From contig CAMYLC010000092.1 of assembly GCA_947259195.1 (NCBI GenBank), positions 1 through 59,328 of the forward strand: a stretch of 59,328 bases of DNA. The letters are read 5' to 3'. The notes under the pieces are model-generated. The model ran no database searches and was not told the DNA's origin. It was given only the letters and a program-made list of their open reading frames with translations. Positions 42,702 to 51,122 of this stretch are shown in pieces (within the stretch, counting starts at the first letter, position 1; every line of letters starts with the position of its first letter). Source of the stretch: Thermoanaerobaculia bacterium. GTDB taxonomy: Bacteria; Acidobacteriota; Thermoanaerobaculia; Multivoradales; JAHEKO01. The position numbers and the translations under genes are program-made.

Positions 42702-45455
42702 TCAACTACAGCCACTCGTCGATCCGCAGTTGAGACATTTGTAGCAAGTACCGTTGCGTACCATGATCGATCCACATTCCTGGCAACTCGGTGCGTCTTG
42801 TTGGTAGAGGAAGGTTACCTTACTGTTGCTTTCGTTACCAGTGCCGAATGCCACAACGTTGGAATCGGTATTCGCCGCTCCTGCCTCACCGCTGTCGGTC
42901 GGTTCGTCTCTCAACACGACTCCCGCTCTCTGCTGTCCTTCCCGACTGAGGAACTTCGAAGCCAGCCATCGGAAGATGTAGTCCATGATGGACTTGGCAA
43001 TGGGGATCTCCGGATTGTTGGTGAATCCAGAAGGTTCGAATCGCGTGTGACTGAACTTGTCGACAAGAGTCTGCAGAGGCACGCCGTATTGCAGCGCGAT
43101 GGACACCGAGGTTGCCAAGGCGTCCATGAGACCCGAGATCGTCGAGCCTTCCTTGGCCATGACGAGAAAGATCTCCCCAGGCATACCGTGCTCATACAGC
43201 CCGACCGTGATGTAGCCCTCGTGGCCGTTGACCGAGAACTTATGAGTGATCGCTCGCCGCTCATCGGAGAGCTTGCGTCGGCGAGGCTTGCCCTCGGCAG
43301 ATTCGACTTCCTCCTTCTTGGTCTCGCCCTTGCTGGTCGATAGCGGCTGGCTCTGCTTGCAGCCATCCCGGTAGACGGCGATCGCTTTCAGGCCCAGACG
43401 CCAACCTTCCATGTAAGCGTCGAGTATCTCTCCCGGCGTCGACTCCTCCGGCATGTTGATGGTCTTGCTGATCGCTCCGGACACGAAGGGCTGGACCGCG
43501 GCCAGCATCTTCAAATGGCCCATGTGGTGGATTGACCGCGACCCCTGAGCCGGCTTGAAGGCACAGTCGAATACGGCCAGATGCTCGTCCTTGAGATGCG
43601 GCGCCCCTTCGATCGTGTCGTGCTCGTCGATGTACTCGACGATCGTCTTGATCTCGTCCTTTTCGTAACCAAGACGCTTGAGAGCCGCCGGCACGGTGTT
43701 GTTGACGATCTTGATCATGCCGCCGCCAACCAGCCTCTTGTACTTGACCAGCGCGATGTCAGGCTCGATACCGGTGGTATCGCAATCCATCATGAAGGCG
43801 ATCGTACCTGTCGGCGCGATGACGGAGATCTGGCTGTTGCGCAGACCCTGGCTGTCGCCCAGTTCCACCACGTCGTCCCATGAATCCTTGGCACCCCTGA
43901 GTAGCTCCAGGGGAACGTGCGCCGAATCGATTCCTTTCACTGCGTCCCGATGCTTGCACATCACTTTCATCATCGGCTGGCGATTCACTTCGAAGCCGCT
44001 GAACGGACCCTTTACCCCTGCAATCCGCGCTGACTGGGCGTAGGAGGAGCCGGACATGATGGCGCTGATGGCGCCGGAGTAGTCACGGCCGGCAGCGGAA
44101 TCGTAGGGCAGTCCGCGAGCCATGAGCAGGGCTCCGAGATTGGCGAACCCGATTCCGAGCGGGCGATACTCATGCGAGTTCTGGCCGATGGTGGGCGTGG
44201 GATAGCCGGCATTGTCGACGATGATCTCCTGCGCCGTGATGACCACCTCGCAGGCATGCCTGAAGCTGTCGACATCGAACCGCTCGTCTTCCGCCCGATA
44301 GAACTTCAACAGGTTCATCGAGGCCAGATTGCAGGCCGTGTCGTCTAGAAACATGTACTCGCTGCACGGATTGCTGGAGTTGATGCGGGCCGTGTTCGGG
44401 CAGGTGTGCCACTCATTGATGGTGGTGTCGAACTGCATGCCAGGGTCGCCACAGACCCAGGTCGATTCAGCCACCATGCGCATCAGATCCCGCGCCTTGT
44501 AGTGGTCGATCGGCCGCCCATCGGTGACCGCCTTGGTGTCCCAATCGCCGTCCTTCTCGACGGCCTCCATGAACTCATCCGATGCCCGTACCGAGTGGTT
44601 GGCGTTCTGATAGAAGACCGAGTCATAGGCCCCACCCGGGACGTTGAACCCCCCGTCGTAACCAGCCTCGATCAGCGCCCAGGCCTTGCGCTCTTCCACC
44701 TGCTTGCAGTTGATGAACTCCTCGATATCCGGGTGATTGACGTCGAGAATGACCATCTTCGCTGCCCGACGGGTCTTGCCGCCGCTCTTGATGACACCGG
44801 CAAAGGCATCGAATCCCTTCATAAACGAAACCGGGCCCGAGGCGGTGCCACCGCCAGCCAACGCCTCCTTGGAGGAACGCAGCGTCGATAGATTGCTCCC
44901 CGTTCCGGAGCCGAACTTGAAGAGCATGCCCTCTGTCTTGGCCAGACCGAGAATGGATGGCATGGTGTCCTTGACCGAGTTGATGAAGCAGGCCGAACAC
45001 TGAGGCTGCTCTTCAATGCCGACGTTGAACCAGACGGGTGAATTGAAGCAGGCCATCTGATGCAAGAGGATGTGGGTCAACTCGGCATGGAAGCTCTCGG
45101 CATCTTTGTCGGTCGCGAAGAAACTGTCTTTTCGTCCCCATTCGGTCATGGTGTTCGCGACCCGGTCGATGAGCTGGCGGACGCTGGTTTCGCGCCCGTC
45201 GGTCCCCAGCTGGCCCCGGAAGTACTTGCTCACCACGACGTTCGTGGCGGTCTGCGACCAGGCCTTCGGAACCTCCACGTCGTTCTGCTCGAAAATCACA
45301 TCGCCTTTCTCGTTGCTGATACGGGCGTCACGCAATTCCCATTCGACAGCGTCATGCGGGTGGACATCCGGCGTCGTGAAGACACGATCGAACTCCAATC
45401 CAATCTTCTTCTGAGCGATGACTTCCCTCTCATCACTACTCCCACCCCTCAGCAT
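42702..45455 (-). CDS. nrdJ: Vitamin B12-dependent (class II) ribonucleotide reductase
   Basis: NrdJ reduces ribonucleotides to deoxyribonucleotides using adenosylcobalamin, so it works with or without oxygen. From the ATG at 45455 it is 917 residues. Family blocks seen are KKIGLEFDRVFTTPDVHP, CFNSPVWFNVGI, PQCSACFINSV, FGSGTGSNLS, the NPCSEYMFLDDTACNLASMN active-site region and APTGTIAFMMDCDTTGIEPD. The C-terminus has a zinc-finger-like CQECGSIMVRNGTCYKCLNC (start of the Cys cluster) and ends CGSTSGCS. TTG at 45527 and GTG at 45500 are possible longer starts. It has a candidate NrdR box about 375 nt upstream. Confidence 0.95.
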   Translation of the reverse strand: MLRGGSSDEREVIAQKKIGLEFDRVFTTPDVHPHDAVEWELRDARISNEKGDVIFEQNDVEVPKAWSQTATNVVVSKYFRGQLGTDGRETSVRQLIDRVANTMTEWGRKDSFFATDKDAESFHAELTHILLHQMACFNSPVWFNVGIEEQPQCSACFINSVKDTMPSILGLAKTEGMLFKFGSGTGSNLSTLRSSKEALAGGGTASGPVSFMKGFDAFAGVIKSGGKTRRAAKMVILDVNHPDIEEFINCKQVEERKAWALIEAGYDGGFNVPGGAYDSVFYQNANHSVRASDEFMEAVEKDGDWDTKAVTDGRPIDHYKARDLMRMVAESTWVCGDPGMQFDTTINEWHTCPNTARINSSNPCSEYMFLDDTACNLASMNLLKFYRAEDERFDVDSFRHACEVVITAQEIIVDNAGYPTPTIGQNSHEYRPLGIGFANLGALLMARGLPYDSAAGRDYSGAISAIMSGSSYAQSARIAGVKGPFSGFEVNRQPMMKVMCKHRDAVKGIDSAHVPLELLRGAKDSWDDVVELGDSQGLRNSQISVIAPTGTIAFMMDCDTTGIEPDIALVKYKRLVGGGMIKIVNNTVPAALKRLGYEKDEIKTIVEYIDEHDTIEGAPHLKDEHLAVFDCAFKPAQGSRSIHHMGHLKMLAAVQPFVSGAISKTINMPEESTPGEILDAYMEGWRLGLKAIAVYRDGCKQSQPLSTSKGETKKEEVESAEGKPRRRKLSDERRAITHKFSVNGHEGYITVGLYEHGMPGEIFLVMAKEGSTISGLMDALATSVSIALQYGVPLQTLVDKFSHTRFEPSGFTNNPEIPIAKSIMDYIFRWLASKFLSREGQQRAGVVLRDEPTDSGEAGAANTDSNVVAFGTGNESNSKVTFLYQQDAPSCQECGSIMVRNGTCYKCLNCGSTSGCS

Positions 45456-45977
45456 CGCACTCTGCTTCTCTCCGCCAGTCGATTCCGTACGTACCGTCAC
45501 TTCCAAGCCCCCTGCCCTAAGACTCAAGGCGTTAGTAGTATGAGTTTGCCGTGGGTAGCGCCACCGAGCACCAGGGCCCTAACCCACCGGAAAGAAGCCT
45601 TCGAACGCCAAATCACCAGCGGGCGACCCCTTTCCAAGCCCCATCAGAATCGCTGTCCGAGTGAGCTTGCCCCCTTCGAAACTCTTGGTGTCGTGTAGGC
45701 CTTGGAAGTGCCATTGACCGGCCGGCTGGACAGGCTTCGCCCTGGCATTCTGTGGGCCCTTTGAGCGACATCTCAACGATCTCAGGATGTCCTAGACTGC
45801 ACGAGATCTGGCGCCCTGTCAAGGGGAAAACCACTACATATTGTGGTCGAACACCCAGAAATCGCCTTCATCGAGCCTTTCGGCACCCGAGCTCGAGCAT
45901 TCCTGGGACAGGTGTCGAGAGCCGCAACCTTTTGCCGCTCAGTCAGATGCACTCAGCAGCGTGATTCAAGTAGGGTT
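45456..45977 (-). other. Long intergenic/leader region upstream of nrdJ
   Basis: This 522-nt region has no convincing gene. It contains the nrdJ promoter region: a TTGACA -35 (45822-45817 on the minus strand) with a weak -10 (CAGTCT or TCTAGG) and the NrdR box just upstream. The leader before the reductase would be about 330 nt. I looked for a cobalamin riboswitch (B12 box, GCCACTG) and found none. A short minus-strand ORF near 45613-45834 shows no recognisable protein features. Confidence 0.55.
45831..45846 (-). promoter_or_regulatory. NrdR box candidate
   Basis: CCACTACATATTGTGG (45831-45846) matches the core of the NrdR box consensus [16 protein letters not shown] with a palindromic layout. 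It lies about 8 nt upstream of the TTGACA of the nrdJ promoter, so bound NrdR would block RNA polymerase. A second box at the usual spacing was not found. Confidence 0.7.
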
Positions 45978-47405
45978 CTACTGCGTTTCGTCGTCTGAGT
46001 CTTCCAGAATCTCAGTGGTCGATGTCGAGCTTTCGCCGCCGACCGGTTCAGCCGCGCGAACTTCAGCCAGCTTCTGCCGGATTTCGTCCAGGACCTCCGC
46101 CTCCAGCACCAGGATGGCCTCTCGGTCGCTCGACCTGACGGCGATCCCACCCCTGGTCGCCTGCCCGAGGCTCAGGACCTGCTCCCGCTGGCCATCGGAG
46201 AGCGTGATCTCGAAATGCGGCTCGGCCCGGCCCGCATCAGCGTCTGCGAGCTCCTCGGTGCTGTCGAACCCTGACGCCTTGGCCTCCACCAGCGAATAGA
46301 GAAGATCACTGACCGCGGTGAAGGAGATCCTCTGGTCGTTGCGCTGCCAATCCGCACCGGTCCGTCGGAGCTCGAGCTCGCCTTCATCAGTCAGTACTCG
46401 AACGGAGTCGATCTGATGGGTCTCGAATGTCGTCAGAGCCAGGGAGCGCCATTCCTCGGGACTCGAGACCAGGTACTCTGCCAGAGGAGTCGACGTCTCG
46501 AAGATCTGCTCCCCGACGCGGGCGAAGGATCTCGTTGCGTCCTCCGACACCGGTAGCCCCCAGTCCAGGCGAAACTCATGCTGTCCATCGAGAGCGGCGA
46601 CTTCGACGGTGGCGACGGGTGGATCCAAGCCGAGGTCCGCCAGGGAGTCCTCCGGCTCATCGATGAAGGAGTGAACCCTCAATCCGACGATCGAGCCGAG
46701 TAGGGCTCGAATTCGCTCTCGATCCGCCCTGTCTTCAAGCGGTTCCTCGATCCAGAACGAATCGCCTCGGCGAGCCAGGCGGATTCTGGCAGTCTCGGTG
46801 TCCAGGACCACGCTGTGGATGGCGTCTCGCTCCCCGAGGTAGAGGTGCTTGCTGCGCCAGTTCCCGGGCTCCTCACTCAGATTACTCCAGAGGGAGTTGC
46901 TCACGACTTGTGGGTCGTCCTCATTCACCCTTACGATCATCGTCTCCGAGGCTGGGACTTCGCTGCCTACTGCAAGTTCCGTGATCCCCGCATCGGTGTG
47001 CAGAAGCAGTGTCGCCCTGGGAGATTCGAGTCCGGCCTCGGAAGCCCCCATTCCTCCTAGCTGACGCAGCTTCTCGACCGATTCGAGGGCATCCAGCAGC
47101 CCGTTGACGAGATCGACGTCGGCCCGGCCTGCAAAGGGCTCTTCGAGCCTCCACTCATCCTCGAAGAACCCAAGGGATGCGTCTCCCTCCTCTTCATCAG
47201 GCTCACTCGGGATGCGGACTAGCCGCACCCGCTGGCCCTCCCGCTCCAACTCTATTTGCTCGATCTCACTACGATCGAAGAGGAGGGTCTTCTTGGCCAG
47301 CTCCCCTCGCTCGTCGCTCGAGGGCAGTTGCCGCTCGTAGAACCAGATGAACGCCAACAGAGCGACCACTATGACAAACAGGACCAGGACCGACTTGGGA
47401 CGCAC
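45978..47405 (-). CDS. DUF4340 domain protein
   Basis: The 475-residue product has an N-terminal helix (SVLVLFVIVVALLAFIWFY) and a long periplasmic part with repeated DUF4340 units: WRLEEPFAGRADVDLVNGLLDALESV (about residues 86-111), FWIEEPLEDRADRERI and DWQRNDQRISFTAVSDLLYSL. It starts 4 nt before the GldG-like gene ends, at the distal end of the transcript. DUF4340 proteins often follow Gld-type ABC systems. The function is unknown. Confidence 0.85.
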   Translation of the reverse strand: MRPKSVLVLFVIVVALLAFIWFYERQLPSSDERGELAKKTLLFDRSEIEQIELEREGQRVRLVRIPSEPDEEEGDASLGFFEDEWRLEEPFAGRADVDLVNGLLDALESVEKLRQLGGMGASEAGLESPRATLLLHTDAGITELAVGSEVPASETMIVRVNEDDPQVVSNSLWSNLSEEPGNWRSKHLYLGERDAIHSVVLDTETARIRLARRGDSFWIEEPLEDRADRERIRALLGSIVGLRVHSFIDEPEDSLADLGLDPPVATVEVAALDGQHEFRLDWGLPVSEDATRSFARVGEQIFETSTPLAEYLVSSPEEWRSLALTTFETHQIDSVRVLTDEGELELRRTGADWQRNDQRISFTAVSDLLYSLVEAKASGFDSTEELADADAGRAEPHFEITLSDGQREQVLSLGQATRGGIAVRSSDREAILVLEAEVLDEIRQKLAEVRAAEPVGGESSTSTTEILEDSDDETQ

Positions 47406-47408
47406 GAA

Positions 47409-48923
47409 TCACCTCCTGCGCCGCAAGAAGACGGCCAGTCCGGCCAGAAGGACGAGCCCGGGGAGCACGATCAGCACCAGCCACGTGAGACGGGAGAGCT
47501 CCGCATGGGACATGCTGAGCTTCACCTGCTCGGGCTTCTTGGGAGGAATGCCGACGAGCGCCTCCCTTTCCACCAACCAGTTCAGAGCGTTGCCCAGAAA
47601 GGTGGCATTCGGCACGCTCTGGAGCTGCGCGTTGGTGGCGAGGTCGGCATCTCCAACGACTACCAGCCGCATCTGCCCCGCAGGATCCCCATCAGGTGCG
47701 CCCTCGGCGGACAGACTCTCCAAATCACTCTCTGGGCCTTCGCCGGCGCTCTCCACCGCTACAGCCAGTGGCACCGGCCCTGGGAGATCCAGCTCGTCGA
47801 AACCCACCTCCTGGAGATTGTCGAAACCGGTTTCGCCCCATCCATCTGGCGAAGTGCGCATCAATTCCTGCATGTCGAACCCCGAAGCCTCGGTGGCGAG
47901 TCCGACCGACCGCGCCAGGGCTACGACCACCGGCAGCTGAGCCTGATCCAGGCTCCGCACGATCGGGTGATCGCTGTAGGAGTTCACGAAGATCGTCTCG
48001 GCCCCGAAGAACGGCAGCGGATTCGAGGGATCCACGACGATGTCCTCTCCCACCACCGCGCCGAAATCGACCAGCAGCGCCTCCAGGCCGGTCTCGACCA
48101 GACCGGTCCCTGCCGAGAGCGTCGGATCCAGCAGCACCAGCATCCGACCACCAGACTCGAGGAAACTCCTGAATACCTGAAGCTCTGGCTCGAGAAAAGT
48201 GGAGTCGGGACCCGCGATGACCAGCAGGTCGGTTCCGAGCGGAACTTGGGATTGACCTATCGTGGCCCACTCCTCCAGCTCGAAGTTGTCTTTGCCGAGC
48301 AGCTCGCGGGCCAGGGACATGCCCTCCGGCGATCCATCGTCCAGGCTGAGCTCACCGTGGCCCGTCGTGAACAAGATCCTCGGTTTCCGGCTCTCCATGA
48401 GATCCACCAGGGTGCTGGTAAAGACCTGCTCTCCTTTGAAGCCGGTGAGCTGAGCGCTTTGCCCGTACTGCATTCCCGAGTAGTCGTAGTCGGCCAGGTC
48501 GTTGCTGTCGATGATGCGGCGGTCGTCACCACTGTCGAAGACCAGCACATTGAGATGGCTGAGCTCGTACTTGTCCACCAGGCTCTGCGCCTCGAGGAGG
48601 TTCTTTTCCGGATCTACGTAGCGGATCCCGATCCGAGGCGACCCAGCCTCATAGCGCGCCAGCTGCTCGCGGACGGCGCTGAACAGAGGGTCGCCGGGGC
48701 TCATGAAAACCACGACTTCCACGTCTCGGTCGAGCTCTGCCAGCACGTTCTCGGTCTTCTCCGACAGCGAGTAGAGCTGGCTTTCGGTCCAGTCGAAGCG
48801 CTGGTGGTACTTCCAGCCGAAGTAGTTCGTGATGGCGAAAAGCACGATCGCCAGCAGGACGCCGGCACCGAACAGAGAGCCGGAGAGGACCTTTTGCCTC
48901 GATTTCTTGTCGAATCTGGCCAT
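47409..48923 (-). CDS. GldG-like ABC transporter auxiliary protein
   Basis: The 504-residue product matches the ABC-type uncharacterised transport family of GldG. It has an N-terminal helix (VLLAIVLFAITNYFGW), the ABC_transp_aux fold region with QLYSLSEKTENVLAEL and VVVFMSPGDPLFSAV, and a C-terminal helix before a KKPEQVK stretch and LVLIVLPGLVLLAGLAVFL. In Bacteroidetes GldG is part of gliding motility; outside them the function of the family is open. The gene sits between the permease and the DUF4340 gene. Confidence 0.88.
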   Translation of the reverse strand: MARFDKKSRQKVLSGSLFGAGVLLAIVLFAITNYFGWKYHQRFDWTESQLYSLSEKTENVLAELDRDVEVVVFMSPGDPLFSAVREQLARYEAGSPRIGIRYVDPEKNLLEAQSLVDKYELSHLNVLVFDSGDDRRIIDSNDLADYDYSGMQYGQSAQLTGFKGEQVFTSTLVDLMESRKPRILFTTGHGELSLDDGSPEGMSLARELLGKDNFELEEWATIGQSQVPLGTDLLVIAGPDSTFLEPELQVFRSFLESGGRMLVLLDPTLSAGTGLVETGLEALLVDFGAVVGEDIVVDPSNPLPFFGAETIFVNSYSDHPIVRSLDQAQLPVVVALARSVGLATEASGFDMQELMRTSPDGWGETGFDNLQEVGFDELDLPGPVPLAVAVESAGEGPESDLESLSAEGAPDGDPAGQMRLVVVGDADLATNAQLQSVPNATFLGNALNWLVEREALVGIPPKKPEQVKLSMSHAELSRLTWLVLIVLPGLVLLAGLAVFLRRRR

Positions 48924-48927
48924 CGGG

Positions 48928-49668
48928 CTATCTCCACTTCCGAGACTCGAGCGCTCGCGCGGACAGAAAGACGAAGAGCACGGTCGCCGAGAGGTAATAA
49001 ACGAGATGGCGGGTGTCGACGATGCCCTTGCCGAGCTCCTCCATGTGCTGCCAGAGGTTCAGATAGGAGAGCAGCTCGCGAATGGGCGCGCCGCTGAACA
49101 AATTCTCGAGAAGCCCGAAGGTAAACAGTGGAATGAGCATCGCAAATGTGAGAATCGCCGCGACCAGCTGACTCTTCGTCAAGGATGAAGCCAGGAGTCC
49201 AACCGATAGAAACAGCGCTCCGATCCCCAGCACCCCGAGGTATCCGGCCAGCACCGGACCCCAATCCACCTCACCGTAGCGGGCCAACAGGGCCGGGTAG
49301 GCCACCGTCGGAAGCCAGAGAAAACAGTAAAACAGCAGGGCCGCGAAGTACTTCCCTACCACCACCTGCCCTTCGGTAACTGGTGCCGTCATCAACACTT
49401 CGATGGTGCCACTGCGGCGTTCCTCGCTCAGCAGCCGCATCGTCAGGACCGGGGCGACGAACAACAGCACCAGCCAGAAGTACAGGGTCTGGCCGAAGAA
49501 AAGCTCCAGTGGGGCGCCGAAGCCGGCCCTCGGATCGTTCAGATAGCTGACAATCAACCAGAAAACCAGGCCGTTGACCACCAGCAACAGCGCCGCCACG
49601 ATGTAGGCCAACGGCGAAAAGAAGAAAGCCCTGAGCTCTCGGCCCATGACGGACAGGATGCCCTTCAT
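48928..49668 (-). CDS. ABC-2 type permease (GldF-like)
   Basis: The 246-residue product has about six membrane helices (AYIVAALLLVVNGLVFWLIV, LYFWLVLLFVAPVLTMRLL, FAALLFYCFLWLPTVAYPALLA, YLGVLGIGALFLSVGLLAS, AAILTFAMLIPLFTFGLL and YYLSATVLFVFLSA) and the conserved LLSEERRSGTIEVLMTAPVTEGQVVVGKY coupling region. It overlaps the ATPase gene by 4 nt and precedes the GldG-like gene by 4 nt. Confidence 0.9.
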   Translation of the reverse strand: MKGILSVMGRELRAFFFSPLAYIVAALLLVVNGLVFWLIVSYLNDPRAGFGAPLELFFGQTLYFWLVLLFVAPVLTMRLLSEERRSGTIEVLMTAPVTEGQVVVGKYFAALLFYCFLWLPTVAYPALLARYGEVDWGPVLAGYLGVLGIGALFLSVGLLASSLTKSQLVAAILTFAMLIPLFTFGLLENLFSGAPIRELLSYLNLWQHMEELGKGIVDTRHLVYYLSATVLFVFLSARALESRKWR

Positions 49669-50645
49669 GACGGCACCTCCTCTTGCGACGCATCGCCCAA
49701 CTCACCCCGGCCGGAGCTCGGAACCGGCTCCTGGGTGGTGAGACGTACGAAGATGTCCTCGAGCGAGGCCTGCTCATGTGCCAGCTCCAGCAGCACCCAG
49801 TCTCTTTCTTTGGCTGCCTCGAAGACCGATTGCCGCGGATCTGTGTTGGTGGAGCACTCGAGTCGGTAGCACCCGGTGTCTCCACTCACGATGCCGACGA
49901 CTCCCGGAATAGCTGCTAGCACCTCCGGTGCCTCCCCAGGATCGTCCTTCAGCTCTACCCTGAGAATTGTGTTCCCGACCCAGCTGTCCTGCAAATCCCG
50001 AGGCGAGCCCTCGGCGACGATCCGTCCGCGGTCGATGATGATCACCCGATCGCAGAGCAGCTCGACCTCCGGCAGGATATGGCTCGACAGCAGCAGGGTC
50101 TGCTTGTGTCCCAGCTCGCGAATCAACTCCCGAATGGCGATGATCTGCTTGGGGTCGAGACCGACGGTCGGCTCGTCCAAGACCAGAACGCTCGGATGAT
50201 GGAGGATGGCAGCCGCCAGCCCAACCCGCTGGCGGTAGCCCTTGGAAAGGGTGCCGATGATCTGATTCTCCACCTCCTCGAGAAAGCAACTCTTCACGGT
50301 CTCGGAAATCCTCGGCCTGGCCTTGGCGCGGGGAAGGCCCTCCAACATCGCCCGGTAGCGCAGGTATTCCGCAACCCTCATCTCCGGGTACAGGGCGACG
50401 TTCTCAGGCAGGTATCCCACCTCCCGTCGCGCCGCCACCGGGTCGCTGAACAGATCCCTGCCGCCAACCGTCAGGTGACCATCGGTCGGGGGCAGAAAGC
50501 CGGTAATCATCCGCAGAGTCGTTGTCTTGCCGGCGCCGTTAGGGCCCAGCATGCCCACGATCTCGCCCTCGTCAACGGTGAACGAAATCCCATCGACGGC
50601 GGTGAACTCACCGTACCGCCGAGTCAGGCTTTGCGCATCAATCAT
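49665..50645 (-). CDS. ABC transporter ATP-binding protein (GldA-like)
   Basis: The 326-residue product has Walker A GPNGAGKTT, the signature LSKGYRQRVGLA, Walker B VLVLDEPTVGLDP and the switch His in SSHILPEVE. The extra C-terminal domain (residues about 225-305) is typical of ATPases paired with ABC-2 permeases. It starts the transcript ATPase-permease-GldG-DUF4340. A promoter lies about 96 nt upstream. Confidence 0.95.
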   Translation of the reverse strand: MIDAQSLTRRYGEFTAVDGISFTVDEGEIVGMLGPNGAGKTTTLRMITGFLPPTDGHLTVGGRDLFSDPVAARREVGYLPENVALYPEMRVAEYLRYRAMLEGLPRAKARPRISETVKSCFLEEVENQIIGTLSKGYRQRVGLAAAILHHPSVLVLDEPTVGLDPKQIIAIRELIRELGHKQTLLLSSHILPEVELLCDRVIIIDRGRIVAEGSPRDLQDSWVGNTILRVELKDDPGEAPEVLAAIPGVVGIVSGDTGCYRLECSTNTDPRQSVFEAAKERDWVLLELAHEQASLEDIFVRLTTQEPVPSSGRGELGDASQEEVPS

Positions 50646-50740
50646 TCTTACCTAGCCTCCTCCAACGAGGGTTGAAACTCACAGTCAAATGGAGCGAATT
50701 CGGCAGCAAGCCAGGAACGACCTGCCCCCTTGACTGCGAA

Positions 50741-50769
50741 TTTATAGCAAATCGCTCGGTTCGGGTGAA
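50741..50769 (-). promoter_or_regulatory. Promoter of the Gld-like ABC operon
   Basis: On the minus strand TTCACC (50769-50764) and TATAAA (50746-50741) are spaced by 17 nt, about 90 nt before the ATPase start at 50645. Confidence 0.55.
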
Positions 50770-50798
50770 GGGTCTCGCCCCGGTGATAGGCTCACCAC

Positions 50799-51107
50799 GT
50801 GGCACGTGACGACAAGACCACCGGCATGAAGTCGGCCTACGACCTGGCCCTCGAGAGACTCGAGGAGCAGGGCATTGAGAGGCCGCATGGCGAGGGCCTC
50901 AGCCCCGAGGTTCGAGAACAGATCGCCGAGCTTCGCAATCAGAGCGAAGCCAAGCTCGCCGAGCTCGAGATTCTCTTTCGCGACAGCCTCAAGGGAGCCG
51001 CAGACCTTTCAGAAAGGGCCAAGGTCGAGGAGGAGTACGCAGAAGACAGGCGCCGTGTGGAGGAGAGGCGCGATCGAGACATCGAGAGGCTCCGCTCGCC
51101 CGGCTGA
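50799..51107 (+). CDS. Small coiled-coil hypothetical protein
   Basis: The 102-residue product begins with GTG and is almost entirely charged helix, rich in Glu and Arg (EQIAELRNQSEAKLAELEIL, EEEYAEDRRRVEERRDRDIERL), suggesting a coiled coil. There is no membrane segment or Cys. I do not recognise the family. It converges on the potassium channel gene, 15 nt apart at their ends. Confidence 0.6.
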   Translation: MARDDKTTGMKSAYDLALERLEEQGIERPHGEGLSPEVREQIAELRNQSEAKLAELEILFRDSLKGAADLSERAKVEEEYAEDRRRVEERRDRDIERLRSPG

Positions 51108-51122
51108 ACCCGGTCGGCCGGG

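Noticed and set aside
45456..45830. Cobalamin riboswitch in front of the B12-dependent reductase
   Set aside because: The B12 box and the GCCACTG element were looked for on the minus strand and not found.
45613..45834. Short minus-strand ORFs in the nrdJ leader
   Set aside because: No recognisable domain, poor start context, and they overlap the promoter region.
47256..49097. 613-codon plus-strand ORF opposite the DUF4340 and GldG-like genes
   Set aside because: Antisense shadow; composition rich in Arg, Gln and His without any recognised motif.
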